A DNA stretch of 64,000 bases from Pandoraea pnomenusa (GCF_000767615.3 NZ_CP009553.3:4898001-4962000), one strand, 5' to 3'. Shown: positions 39,081 to 47,960, counted from the stretch's first letter. Notes: generated by a model not told the origin, from the sequence alone. Numbers and translations: made by a program.

Positions 39081-40201
39081 CAGCCGATCCCCACATTGCG
39101 GAACATGATGGCAAAGACCGCGTCGGCCAGAATCACCACGGTGATCGACGTCACCACCGACTGCGTGGTGCCCTCGCCCAGGCTTTGCGTGTTCGGTTTG
39201 ACGCGCATGCCGAAATGACAGGCGACCAGCGCGATCAGCATGCCGAAGACAACGCCCTTGCCCAGACCGATCCATAGATTCGCGACGCGTACGGCATTCG
39301 GCAGCGTCGTGAAGAAATAATGCAGACCGATGCCCAGTTCGTACTTCGCGGCAAGTGCGCCGCCAAGCAGCGCGATGATGTTCGTCCACATGATGAGCAG
39401 CGGCATGGCGATGGCCAGCGCGATGACTTTCGGCAGCACCAGACGGAGCCCGTGCGGGATGTCCATCACGCGCATGGCGTCGAGTTCCTCGGTCACACGC
39501 ATCACCCCGAGCTGCGCCGTAAAGGCGGACCCCGAGCGCCCCGCGACGAGAATCGCCGCGAGCACCGGGCCAAGTTCGCGAATGACCGCGAGGCCCAGGA
39601 TGTTCACGATGAAGGTGCTCGCTCCATACAGCTTCAACTGCTGGGCAGAGAGGTAGGACAGCACGATCCCGATCAGGAAGGCCACCAGCGCGGTGATGCC
39701 GAGCGCCTTGGCCCCCGCGCTGTAGACATTGGCGGACATCTCCAGCCACGGGGCACGCACCGGATGGCGAACCACGCGACCGAGGTCGATCACGAACCGG
39801 CCGAACATCGCGATGCCGTCGCGCAGGTGTTCTCCGAGCGAGAACAGCGAATACCCCAGGCGGCTGATCGGATCGACACGGCGCGCCGGCACCGGGCTCT
39901 GCCGCGTTCGGTCGAATTCGGCCAGGTGATCGAACAGCGCGCGTTGTGTCGGCGTCAGCGAAATGCGCTCGGGGTATTGCCGTTGCCAATACCGCCAAAG
40001 CGCTTGCGCGCCCACGTGGTCCAGCCTTTCGACGCACGTCAGGTCCCACGCCAGCGGGCCATTCGGCAAGGCACGCACCAGACCAAGCAGCGTTTTCTTG
40101 CGCTGCGAGAGGGCCAGTGCCGTCCACAGGCCGCGAAGCATGACCACCGGGCCTTGCGCCGTGGTGGTCAGCTCCAGAGTGGGCACGGCATCGAGGTTCA
40201 A
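39080..40201 (-). CDS. mlaE: ABC transporter permease (MlaE-like) with an N-terminal STAS-like domain
   Basis: 373 residues. The first 110 residues look like a STAS domain (LTCVERLDHVGAQALWRYWQRQYPE) and are fused to a MlaE permease with five or so membrane segments and the family signature VREL-like AVIRELGPVLAAILVAGRSGSAFTAQLG region. It heads a five-gene operon (mlaE, mlaF, mlaD, pqiC, vanZ). It is divergent from birA. E. coli MlaE lacks the fused domain, as STAS there is a separate protein (MlaB). Confidence 0.93.
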   Translation of the reverse strand: MNLDAVPTLELTTTAQGPVVMLRGLWTALALSQRKKTLLGLVRALPNGPLAWDLTCVERLDHVGAQALWRYWQRQYPERISLTPTQRALFDHLAEFDRTRQSPVPARRVDPISRLGYSLFSLGEHLRDGIAMFGRFVIDLGRVVRHPVRAPWLEMSANVYSAGAKALGITALVAFLIGIVLSYLSAQQLKLYGASTFIVNILGLAVIRELGPVLAAILVAGRSGSAFTAQLGVMRVTEELDAMRVMDIPHGLRLVLPKVIALAIAMPLLIMWTNIIALLGGALAAKYELGIGLHYFFTTLPNAVRVANLWIGLGKGVVFGMLIALVACHFGMRVKPNTQSLGEGTTQSVVTSITVVILADAVFAIMFRNVGIG

Positions 40202-40417
40202 AACAGAGAGTCTCCTGACAACAAACCCGCTGGAATTCGGCTCGCGTCCAGCGAAACGCGGTCATTGTACGGTACAGGTGGGGCTAATCGATGGCAACCC
40301 GGTGCGGTCTGAAAAGCTCTCGGAATCGGCTCACCCGAGCGTCGGATAATGCCGAAACACGGGCATTTGCGCCGATCAGACCGACGCGCCGCCAGCCTCG
40401 CCGCTACAATAGCAGCC

Positions 40418-41449
40418 ATGAATAACGCCACATCCTCCTCCCCGGACATCCTCTGCGCCGCCCAGGCCTCCGTGGCCGCCGATGGCACCGAATCCGCCGT
40501 CGGCGCAACCGCCGGGACCCGGCTCGACGTCGCATCGCGCCGGCTGGACGGCGAACGCATTCGCTCCCGACTGAGCGCCGCTTGCCGTGGCTGGGGAATC
40601 GAGGTGGTCGAGACGACCGGCTCCACGAATCTCGACTTGCTCGCGCGCCTTCGCGAGAACGTCGCGTGTGCGCCGACCGTGCGTGCCGCCATGGTCCAGA
40701 CCGCCGGGCGCGGGCAGCGCGGCCGGGCGTGGCAGAGCCAGCCCGGCGACAGCCTGATGTTCTCGCTGGCTTATGTGATGTCCGGCGGACCTGCGGACCT
40801 GGCGGGCTTGTCGCTCGCCACCGGTGTGGCGGTGATCGAAGGACTTTCCGACTTGCCGTTGTCGGCGCCGCAGGCGCTCGGTCTGAAGTGGCCGAACGAT
40901 GTGCTGCTGCGAGGGGGCAAGCTGGCGGGCATTCTGATCGAAACCGTTCCGGCAGGCCCGGGGCGTATTGGCATCGTTATCGGCATCGGTCTCAATCTTC
41001 GCCGCGCGGACGATGTGGCCACCCGGATCGACAACGCGGCAGCAAGTGCCGCGAGTGCCTCGGATGCGTCGGGTGCATCGAACCGGTCCCCGGCGCCGAC
41101 ACCCGTCGTGCCGGCCACGCCACCGGCGGCACTCGAATCCGTGTTTCCTGAGCCGGACATGTCGACCGTGCTCGTCGCCCTCGTCAAGCGCCTCACTGCC
41201 ATGCTGGACCGGTTTGCGACGCAGGGCTTCGCGGCGTTTCGCGAAGACTGGGAAGCCATGCATGCCTATGGTGGGGCCGCCATTCGAATCATCGAGCACG
41301 GGCGCGACGTCCTGCATGGTGTGGCACTCGGCGTTGACGGACATGGCTGTCTGCGCGTGGCCACGTCACAAGGCGAGCGCGTCATTGCGAGCGGCGAGGT
41401 GTCCGTGCGCCTGCTCGATCGCGCGCCTGGCACGCAGGAGGCCCGCTGA
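40418..41449 (+). CDS. birA: Biotin-(acetyl-CoA-carboxylase) ligase
   Basis: 343 residues. Biotinylates the carboxyl carrier protein using ATP. Landmarks are ETTGSTNLDLL, the biotinyl-AMP loop AGRGQRGRAW, LKWPNDVLL and GIGLNL. There is no N-terminal DNA-binding HTH, so it is a class I ligase without repressor function. An Ala/Ser/Pro-rich insert of about 45 residues separates the catalytic domain from the C-terminal SH3-like domain. The ATG at 40418 is chosen since upstream codons are in the promoter region shared with mlaE. Its TGA overlaps the coaX ATG. Confidence 0.93.
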   Translation: MNNATSSSPDILCAAQASVAADGTESAVGATAGTRLDVASRRLDGERIRSRLSAACRGWGIEVVETTGSTNLDLLARLRENVACAPTVRAAMVQTAGRGQRGRAWQSQPGDSLMFSLAYVMSGGPADLAGLSLATGVAVIEGLSDLPLSAPQALGLKWPNDVLLRGGKLAGILIETVPAGPGRIGIVIGIGLNLRRADDVATRIDNAAASAASASDASGASNRSPAPTPVVPATPPAALESVFPEPDMSTVLVALVKRLTAMLDRFATQGFAAFREDWEAMHAYGGAAIRIIEHGRDVLHGVALGVDGHGCLRVATSQGERVIASGEVSVRLLDRAPGTQEAR

Positions 41450-42510
41450 TGACCGATTCCCGGCAAGGGCCTGCGCGCACGCCGGCAAGTCTGGCGCCAC
41501 CGGCGGGACCGGGCTCGACCGGGGCGGCGCATCCCGCCCCGTGGCTCCTGATCGACGCAGGTAACAGCCGGATCAAGTGGGCGCTCGCACCCGCGGTCCG
41601 ACCGAAGCACTGGCGTGCCGCCGCGCCGGGCTTTCTCGCCAGTGGCGCCGTCGATCACGCCGAGTGGCGCACGCTCGCCACCCAGATTCGTGCAGGTTGG
41701 GCGGCCCTGGCCGCCGGTGTCGGCAGCCAGCCCCACTTCGCGCCGAATTCGGCACCGATGGCGCTCGGTCAGGGCGGCCAGGACGATGGCTTCATCTGCC
41801 CGGCGCCCGCGGGCGTCTGGCTGGCCAATGTCGCGGGCGAGGCGGCGGAGCAGGCCGTTCGCATGACACTGCAAACGCTGTGGGGCATGGCGTCAGCCGA
41901 TTGGCTCCAGGTGCTGCGCGCCAGCGATTCGCGCGCCGGTGTGCGCAATGGCTACCTTTCCCCGGCCCAGCTCGGCAGCGATCGGTGGGCCAGCCTGATC
42001 GGCGCCCATGCCGCCTGGCCCGGCGAGCATTTGCTGATCGTCACACTGGGGACCGCAACGACGGTCGAGGCCCTTCGTGCGGATGGCGATTACCTCGGCG
42101 GACTGATCGCGCCCGGGCCCGCGCTGATGCTCCAGTCGCTCGCGCAAGGCACCGCGCAATTACCGACGCTCGACGCCACGACGCCCACCGGCGGCCAGGC
42201 ATTTGCGCGTAGCACGTCGGATGCGATTCTCCGAGGATGCGCCGCGGCACAGGCCGGGCTTGTCGAGCGCAGCCACGCACAACTCCAAAGCCAGCTCGGG
42301 GCGCCCGTGCGTTGCGTTCTCTCGGGCGGCGCGCGCCAGGCGCTTGCGCAGACCCTTGCCTTGCCGTTTACCGAACACGATCAACTGGTGCCGGCCGGCT
42401 TGTACGAAGTCGCGCTTCACACCGCCGGCGCCGGGGAATCCGCCGCACCCGCCGCGTCGGCGCCATCGTCGCTCTCGCACGATGACCGCCCCTCCCGCAG
42501 AGGTGCCTGA
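41449..42510 (+). CDS. coaX: Type III pantothenate kinase
   Basis: 353 residues. First step of coenzyme A synthesis (phosphorylates pantothenate). Motifs are LLIDAGNSRIKWAL near residue 34, GSDRWASLIGAH and LGTATTVEAL near 200, and GGLIAPGPALML. A 30-residue Pro/Gly-rich N-terminal extension and a C-terminal low-complexity tail make it longer than the usual 250-260. The start overlaps the birA stop (TGATG). Confidence 0.93.
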   Translation: MTDSRQGPARTPASLAPPAGPGSTGAAHPAPWLLIDAGNSRIKWALAPAVRPKHWRAAAPGFLASGAVDHAEWRTLATQIRAGWAALAAGVGSQPHFAPNSAPMALGQGGQDDGFICPAPAGVWLANVAGEAAEQAVRMTLQTLWGMASADWLQVLRASDSRAGVRNGYLSPAQLGSDRWASLIGAHAAWPGEHLLIVTLGTATTVEALRADGDYLGGLIAPGPALMLQSLAQGTAQLPTLDATTPTGGQAFARSTSDAILRGCAAAQAGLVERSHAQLQSQLGAPVRCVLSGGARQALAQTLALPFTEHDQLVPAGLYEVALHTAGAGESAAPAASAPSSLSHDDRPSRRGA

Positions 42511-42511
42511 G

Positions 42512-43411
42512 ATGTTGCGTGCCTTGTTACTCGCTGTCTTTCTTGCCGCCAATGCGGCGTTGGCCGCGGTACAGTTCGGCTGGCTGAAATGGCACGACCT
42601 CCTGGCGACTTCGGGGCGCGAGCCGATGCGCGTGGCGCAGCAGATCGAACCCGCGAAGATTCGCCTGTTGGGCGCCCAACTCAGCGAACCGGCATCGGAT
42701 GCCGCAACCCCGAAAGTCGAGGCGCGCGAGAGCACCGCGTCGCAGGCTGTCGCGCCGTCGGGCGCTTCGGGCGCTTCGGGCGCTACGGGCGCGTCAGGCA
42801 TATCGGGCGTGGCCGCAGCTGCGACCAGTCAGGCCGTCGCAGCTGCAGCGCCTGGCGCCGTGCAGGCCGAGACGAGCACGACACAGGCGGGCGCCGCATC
42901 GTCGGCAGCCGCAGCCGCCGTGGCAACGGCGTGCCTGGATATCGGCCCATTCTCCGCCAGCGACGCACCTCAAGCGCGGGGGCTGCTGCTCGCGGCCCTG
43001 CCGTCGGGTCAGGGCGACATTCAGTCGATCGCCGTCGACAAGCGCTATTGGGTGCACCTGGACCCCGTCCCGAACAAGGCGGCGGCCGACAAACAGGTTG
43101 CCCAATTGCGCGCGGCGGGCGTGACGGAGTATTTCCTGCTCAACGACGACGGATCGAATGTGGTGGTATCGCTGGGATTGTTCAACGATCGCGAGCGCGC
43201 CGTGCGGTTGATGGCCGCCGCACAGAAGAAGGGGCTCACGCCGCAATTGAGCGAGCGGCCGAACGCCCGTAGCCGGATCATTTATCGCATTGCCGGCATT
43301 AACGGGAATGCCGCCACGCAGGTGCGTGGCGTTGTCACACAACAGTGGTCGGCGCAAATGGTGCGTGCCTGCCCGGTGCCCGCCGGCAGCCCGCCGGCCG
43401 GGGTTCGCTAG
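42512..43411 (+). CDS. SPOR-domain protein
   Basis: 299 residues starting MLRALLLAVFLAANAALA, a membrane anchor or signal peptide. A low-complexity Ala/Gly/Ser region (about 70-140) that includes a GAS/GAT tripeptide repeat leads to a SPOR domain at about 200-275 (VDKRYWVHLDPVPNKAAADK; YFLLNDDGSNVVVSLGLFNDRERA). SPOR domains bind denuded peptidoglycan at division septa. It directly follows coaX in the birA-coaX operon, a frequent Burkholderiales arrangement. Confidence 0.88.
   Translation: MLRALLLAVFLAANAALAAVQFGWLKWHDLLATSGREPMRVAQQIEPAKIRLLGAQLSEPASDAATPKVEARESTASQAVAPSGASGASGATGASGISGVAAAATSQAVAAAAPGAVQAETSTTQAGAASSAAAAAVATACLDIGPFSASDAPQARGLLLAALPSGQGDIQSIAVDKRYWVHLDPVPNKAAADKQVAQLRAAGVTEYFLLNDDGSNVVVSLGLFNDRERAVRLMAAAQKKGLTPQLSERPNARSRIIYRIAGINGNAATQVRGVVTQQWSAQMVRACPVPAGSPPAGVR
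42758..42811 (+). repeat. 9-bp tandem repeat inside the SPOR-protein gene
   Basis: Three exact copies of TCGGGCGCT (42758-42784) are followed by three degenerate copies to 42811, encoding G-A-S/G-A-T style tripeptides. Copy number changes would keep the reading frame. Confidence 0.7.
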
Positions 43412-43432
43412 ACGAGAGGGGCATCGACGCCG

Positions 43433-44440
43433 TCAGCACACACGCCGGAGGTCCACGACCGGCCGCACGACACCCGTTTGGAAGCCGCGCGCGTTCCTGA
43501 CGACCGGAGTCACCCAGGGCGCCAACCCTGTCGTCCGGGCGGACGTCACCAGACCGAGGGCCTCCAACACGGCGACGGCAGCGGTGTAGAGCGCGCGCAT
43601 GTTGCCGTCGACCACCTTGATCGCGATACCCAATCCGGCGGATCGCACGCCGATCGTCTGCACGCCGTCGGCGCCGATCTTGGCGACCCAGTCGCCTGGC
43701 GCCATGCGCATGAACGCCAGATCGTTGCGCGCGGTACCGGACACCATCTCGGGTTGCTGCGTCATGGCGTCGAACAGTGTCGAGAGTGCCGCATCGTCGC
43801 TTGCCGCAAGGCGCGCATAGGCGCCCGCCAGCTTCTCGAGCGGCAGCGCGTAATTCGGCGCGGAGCACCCGTCGATCCCCAACCGCAAGGCATCGCCCTT
43901 CACGCCGACGACATCGCCCACACGCGCACGAATGGCCTGCTGCAACGGATGCGCCGGATCCAGGTAGGTATCGAGCGGCAAGCCGTGCTGCACGCAGTAC
44001 GCAAGAAAACCGGCGTGCTTGCCTGAGCAGTTGTGGTGCAGCGGCGTCGGCTTCAGATCCGCGGGCGCTCGTTTGCCCGTCGCCGAGTAAAAGGTCGGCG
44101 TATGGCAACCGCATTGCAGATGATGCTCGTCGCAGCCCGCCTTGGTCAGCAGGCTCGCCACACCTTCGACGTGGAAGCTCTCGCCCGAATGGCTGGCGCA
44201 AAGCAGCGCCAACTCCGGCTGCGTCAGGCCAAAGTGCCTGACGCCGTCGCCCTCGACGAAGGGCAGCGCCTGAAACGGCTTGAGGGTCGAGCGCGAAAAC
44301 GTCAGGAACGAGGGATCGCCGGCCGCGTAGCGCAAATGACCCTGCGCATCAACGACAGCCACACTGCCGTAATGAACGCACTCCACGGTATCGACGCCCT
44401 GGGCGCCGCGGGTGACCTCGACGAGCGGGGCAAGATTCAT
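43433..44440 (-). CDS. Asparaginase, Rhizobium etli (asparaginase II) type
   Basis: 335 residues of the family unlike E. coli AnsA/AnsB and built on a beta-lactamase-like Ser-Lys fold. SxxK is at 51-54 (SRSTLKPFQALPF), a second serine at 83 (CASHSGE), and a cysteine/lysine segment HHNCSGKHAGFLAYC in the middle. It deaminates asparagine to aspartate. The ATG overlaps the hldC stop by four bases, an unexpected partner. Confidence 0.9.
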   Translation of the reverse strand: MNLAPLVEVTRGAQGVDTVECVHYGSVAVVDAQGHLRYAAGDPSFLTFSRSTLKPFQALPFVEGDGVRHFGLTQPELALLCASHSGESFHVEGVASLLTKAGCDEHHLQCGCHTPTFYSATGKRAPADLKPTPLHHNCSGKHAGFLAYCVQHGLPLDTYLDPAHPLQQAIRARVGDVVGVKGDALRLGIDGCSAPNYALPLEKLAGAYARLAASDDAALSTLFDAMTQQPEMVSGTARNDLAFMRMAPGDWVAKIGADGVQTIGVRSAGLGIAIKVVDGNMRALYTAAVAVLEALGLVTSARTTGLAPWVTPVVRNARGFQTGVVRPVVDLRRVC

Positions 44441-44940
44441 GACTGGGCCCGCACTTTCTTGAGCAACGACGTGGTGGAGCGCTGATGTTCGAACGGGATT
44501 GCCAGCGCCTTGCCGCCCCAGCCCCGCACGAGGGCCGCTTCGGGAAGGACGTCCATGTCGTAGTCACCGCCCTTGACCAGGATATCGGGCCGCACCGCCT
44601 CGATCAGCGCCTGTGGCGTCGACTCGCCAAACGTCACCACGTAGTCCACGCTTTGCAGCGCCGCGAGCAGCGCGGCGCGATCCTGTTCGTTGTTGATGGG
44701 ACGGTCGTCGCCCTTGCCGAGCGTGCGCACCGAAGCGTCCGTATTCACGCCGACGACGAGACATGCCCCGAATGCGCGCGCTTGCGCGAGGTAAGTCACA
44801 TGACCGCGGTGCAGGATGTCGAACACGCCGTTGGTGAATACCAACGGACGCGGCAGCGTTGGCGCAAGCGCGGCGAGGGCCTCGCGCGAGACGATCTTGG
44901 CCTCGAAATCGGCCTGAGGAATGACGGGGGAAGATGACAT
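44437..44940 (-). CDS. hldC: D-glycero-beta-D-manno-heptose 1-phosphate adenylyltransferase
   Basis: 167 residues corresponding to the C-terminal (nucleotidyltransferase) domain of E. coli HldE/RfaE. It makes ADP-heptose for LPS inner core. Motifs are VFTNGVFDILHRGHVTYL (HxGH at 44-47) and a C-terminal STTSLLKKV. In Burkholderiales the kinase (HldA) is encoded separately. The ATG at 44938-44940 gives the usual N-terminus; earlier codons are in leader sequence. Confidence 0.93.
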   Translation of the reverse strand: MSSSPVIPQADFEAKIVSREALAALAPTLPRPLVFTNGVFDILHRGHVTYLAQARAFGACLVVGVNTDASVRTLGKGDDRPINNEQDRAALLAALQSVDYVVTFGESTPQALIEAVRPDILVKGGDYDMDVLPEAALVRGWGGKALAIPFEHQRSTTSLLKKVRAQS

Positions 44941-44992
44941 GACGATCGATCGAAGTTGACGCGATATTGTCCCACGTCGAGCGCGAGGCAAC

Positions 44993-45014
44993 AAAAAAGG
45001 GGCCGAAGCCCCTC
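44993..45014 (-). terminator. Intrinsic terminator after the ferritin-like gene
   Basis: On the minus strand AGGGGC TTCG GCCCC(T) is followed by TTTTTT (44998-44993). It separates the ferritin-like gene from hldC. Confidence 0.85.
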
Positions 45015-45073
45015 TTTCGTCGATACGTCCATCGCACCCCGCAAGACCCGCGGCTCTCCAGGGCGCGATCCGC

Positions 45074-45958
45074 TTACGATGCCGTTGCGACGGCCGGTGC
45101 CGCCGGGGCCGTGACAGCGGCCAGACGGCTCGTGATTTCCTTGCGGTAACGGTTCAGGTCCTGCGCCGTCGCGAACGTGCGCTCGAACAGGAGCGACATG
45201 TTGTGCAGAATGCGCTCGACCACCTTCTTCTCCCAGCTGTCGTCGAACTTGATCTGCTCGTCGAGCCAGTGCTCGAGCCACTCCGGCTCCGGCAGACGCG
45301 ACTGCACGGTGTCGTTCGGGAACAGGTCCTTGTTCACGTGCAGGTTGGTCGGATGCAGCGGCTTTTCGGTGCGGCGCGCCGACGCCATCAGCACGCCGAT
45401 CTTCGCGAACGCGGCACGCGCGTTGTCGCCGAAGCTCGTGAGCGCCTTCTTCATGTAGCGCAGGTATGCGCCGCCATGACGGGCTTCGTCACGCGAAATG
45501 ATTTCGTAGATGGCCTTGATGACCGGCTCGGTGTGCCACTCTGCAGCCCGGCGATACCAATGGTTCAGACGGATCTCGCCGCAGAAGTGCAGCATGAGCG
45601 TCTCGAGCGGCGGCGCCGGATCGAACGGGAAACGCACCGCGTGCAGCTCGGCCTCGGTCGGCACCAGATCCGGACGGAAACGGCGCAGATACTCCATGAG
45701 CACCAGCGAATGCTTTTGCTCCTCGAAGAACCACACGCTCATGAACGCGGAAAAATCGCTGTCGTCACGGTTGTCGCGCAGGAACATCTCGGTGGCCGGC
45801 AATGCCGCCCATTCCGTGATGGCGTTCATCTTGATGGTGCGCGCCTGATCGTCGGTGAGCTGGCTCGCGTCGAACTTGTCCCACGGAATGTCCTTTTCCA
45901 TGTTCCAACGCACTGCCTCCAGCGACTTGTAAAGTTCGGGATACAGCATTTCGTTCAT
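45074..45958 (-). CDS. Ferritin-like diiron protein
   Basis: 294 residues, all-helical, with two diiron-type motifs: WFFEEQKHSLVLMEYL near residue 83 and SRDEARHGGAYL near 160, plus earlier candidate glutamates (WAALPATEMFL). This is the ferritin-like/acyl-ACP-desaturase-like superfamily; whether it is an oxygenase is unknown. The start MNEMLYPELYKSLEAV at 45956-45958 lies behind GGGGGTAATT. A terminator follows. Upstream lies a long AT-richer control region with a perfect palindrome, so it is probably strongly regulated. Confidence 0.85.
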   Translation of the reverse strand: MNEMLYPELYKSLEAVRWNMEKDIPWDKFDASQLTDDQARTIKMNAITEWAALPATEMFLRDNRDDSDFSAFMSVWFFEEQKHSLVLMEYLRRFRPDLVPTEAELHAVRFPFDPAPPLETLMLHFCGEIRLNHWYRRAAEWHTEPVIKAIYEIISRDEARHGGAYLRYMKKALTSFGDNARAAFAKIGVLMASARRTEKPLHPTNLHVNKDLFPNDTVQSRLPEPEWLEHWLDEQIKFDDSWEKKVVERILHNMSLLFERTFATAQDLNRYRKEITSRLAAVTAPAAPAVATAS

Positions 45959-46119
45959 TTCAATTACCCCCAAGGTCGCGAGACCTTACACCAGGACTCA
46001 AGATAGTATTGTGAAAGTTTACGCCGAATTTCGACAGACAAAACGGTGAGCGCGTCGCGGGAGGCCCCCGCCGTCCCGGCTTCACGTCTTGAACCCTGCC
46101 GTCGCAGAAGGACGGCGAT

Positions 46120-46153
46120 GTTACGCCTGTTACGTCGCTATTACGCTATTACG
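46120..46153. repeat. Four TTACG boxes in 33 bases
   Basis: TTACG occurs at 46121-46125, 46130-46134, 46141-46145 and 46149-46153, each preceded by A, G or T, 8-11 bases apart. This is about 160-190 bases upstream of the ferritin-like gene start. Confidence 0.5.
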
Positions 46154-46277
46154 TGGCCGCATCCTGGCGATATGGCTTAGAGCGACCTTACTAAAATATG
46201 GGCAAACTCTTGAATCATAACATAAATATCTTTCATCCCCGGCGCGTCTGACACTCACGTGACGGTAATACGTCGTA

Positions 46278-46297
46278 ATTTTGACGGCCGTCAAAAT
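46278..46297. promoter_or_regulatory. Perfect 20-base palindrome, candidate operator
   Basis: ATTTTGACGGCCGTCAAAAT is an uninterrupted palindrome, typical in form of TetR/MarR-like operators. It is 320 bases from the ferritin-like start and 423 from the chalcone-isomerase-like start. Confidence 0.6.
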
Positions 46298-46719
46298 GTC
46301 ACGCGGAGGGCCTAAGCTTGAACGGCGGCGAGCGTCGTCGACGTCACCGTCGATCCACTTCGCGACATTCCCCGCACCGGCCGTCGCTGCGCGCGCTTCG
46401 CCCGCCGCCGGTGGACGTCGATCCAATGCGAATCCAATGCGACACCGCCCCGGTCATCAGGGTAAGTCCTTGTGCCACGGGCCTGCGCGGACGGCGGTCC
46501 ATGGTCTACGCTGGAAACGTCGTACCGCGATAGCAGACCCGGACCTATCCCAGGAACGCGAGGCCTTCGGCGGGGTGCGGATCCGCATACCCGGATTCCG
46601 ACGCCTTGTTTGAGGATAGTTCTCAGTCGCAATTTCGCAACAAGTCGCTAGCCGAAACTTCGACGCTACGACACGGGCCAACCTACTCGACGGAATCCTT
46701 GACCGATAAGGAGCCGAGC

Positions 46720-47280
46720 ATGGCAACTCGTCCCGCATTCGCCCTATGGCTGCGCATGGCCTGCCTGTTGACGGCAGTCGCCGTTGCCCCTCACGCCCAG
46801 GCATTCGACGTTGGGCAACTCGCCTCGCAGGAGACGCCGGCCGTACGTCTGGTCGGCCACGGCTCGTTCACCCGCCTGGGCTTCCATCTTTACGACGCCG
46901 AGCTGTTTTCCGGCGCCGATCGCGTGAGCGCGAACTGGAGTGCGCATCCGCTGGTGCTCGATCTGCGCTATGCGCGCAGTTTCACGTCGCATACGCTGGT
47001 GCAACGCAGCCTGATCGAAATGACCAAGTTGCAGGTCGCCACCGATGCCGAGCGGCAGCACTGGGCTGACGAACTCGCGCGTATCCTGCCGGACGTCTCG
47101 GCCGGACAGCACCTCACGGGGGTGTTCCGACCCGGTGACGGCACCCGCTTCTTTTCCGACGGCAAACTGATTGGGCGCATCGCGGGCGATGCCTTCGGCC
47201 GCGCCTTCTTCGCGATCTGGCTCGACCCGCGCACCAGCGCGCCCGACCTACGTGCGGAGTTGATCAGCGACGCCCGTTGA
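46720..47280 (+). CDS. Chalcone-isomerase-like exported protein
   Basis: 186 residues. A signal peptide (about 1-28, ending AQA) is followed by a chalcone isomerase-like fold: VRLVGHGSFTRLGFHLYDAELFSG, LDLRYARSFTSHTLVQRSLIEM, and RIAGDAFGRAFFAIWLDPRT. Bacterial members lack the plant catalytic residues as a set and have unknown function; some belong to ECF-sigma stress regulons. A strong ribosome site TAAGGAGCC precedes the ATG at 46720. The next gene, an NTF2-like protein, is often its neighbour in such regulons (family knowledge). Confidence 0.85.
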   Translation: MATRPAFALWLRMACLLTAVAVAPHAQAFDVGQLASQETPAVRLVGHGSFTRLGFHLYDAELFSGADRVSANWSAHPLVLDLRYARSFTSHTLVQRSLIEMTKLQVATDAERQHWADELARILPDVSAGQHLTGVFRPGDGTRFFSDGKLIGRIAGDAFGRAFFAIWLDPRTSAPDLRAELISDAR

Positions 47281-47522
47281 TCCGATGCGCGATGTCGCAT
47301 CGGCGCCACGACCGGCGCACCTCCCCGGTGCATCCAGTTGTTCCGGCTGGTAAGTTACGAGGAGGGCCGCGCTGCCACCGGGCCTTGGCGCCGGCCCGCT
47401 TGGGGCGGGTCGGCAAGTCGACGGACTGAGGCCCGCAGGCGTCGCGCTGGCTACGCGGTCGTCCGAACGTTCCCGGCTGTCCATCGAATCGCGGCTGTGA
47501 CAGCGCCGATGCGAGTGTGCCC

Positions 47523-47960
47523 ATGGATATCGATCATGCTGCGGCGCTGACACGCCTGACGCGCTTCCTCGAGACCCTCACCCGCCAGAGCATTGCGAAT
47601 CTGGGCGAGTTCTATACGCCCAACGTCTATCTTCGAACGCCGTTGCACGAAGTGCGCAGCGCCGCCGAAGTCGCCGGACTGCTCATGCAACTGTTCGAGC
47701 GCGTCGACGTGCCGCGCTTCGAGATTACCGCCACGCTGCTGCAGCACAATCAGGCGATGCTGGTATGGAATCTGCACTTTCACGCGAGGCGCTGGCTCGA
47801 CGACGAGCAGATCATCCACGGCGCGTCGCATCTCCGGCTCGCCGTGGACGGTCGCGTCGCCTACCAGCGCGACTATTGGGACGCCACGGAGGATCTCTAC
47901 CTCAAGCTTCCGTTCATGGGTCGTTTGCTGAGATGGTTACGCCATCGCCTGCTTGGCTGA
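47523..47960 (+). CDS. NTF2-like (SnoaL-type) protein
   Basis: 145 residues from the ATG at 47523 (an in-frame GTG two codons earlier is possible). The pattern is that of the nuclear transport factor 2/SnoaL fold: LETLTRQSIANLGEFYTPNVYLRTPLHEV, HLRLAVDGRVAYQRDYWDATEDLYLKLP. Function unknown. It follows the chalcone-isomerase-like gene at a 242-base distance. It has no signal peptide. Confidence 0.78.
   Translation: MDIDHAAALTRLTRFLETLTRQSIANLGEFYTPNVYLRTPLHEVRSAAEVAGLLMQLFERVDVPRFEITATLLQHNQAMLVWNLHFHARRWLDDEQIIHGASHLRLAVDGRVAYQRDYWDATEDLYLKLPFMGRLLRWLRHRLLG

Larger units (their letters stand above)
45959..46719. other. 761-base intergenic region between two divergent genes
   Basis: The longest non-coding stretch in the window. 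It is less G+C rich than its surroundings at 46120-46240. It holds four ATTACG/GTTACG boxes (46120-46153), an exact 20-base palindrome (46278-46297) and the promoters of both flanking genes. The open frames in it look like chance frames. Confidence 0.65.

Noticed and set aside
45975..46719. Small open frames in the 761-base gap
   Set aside because: They have no ribosome sites, include odd composition and overlap one another on both strands.
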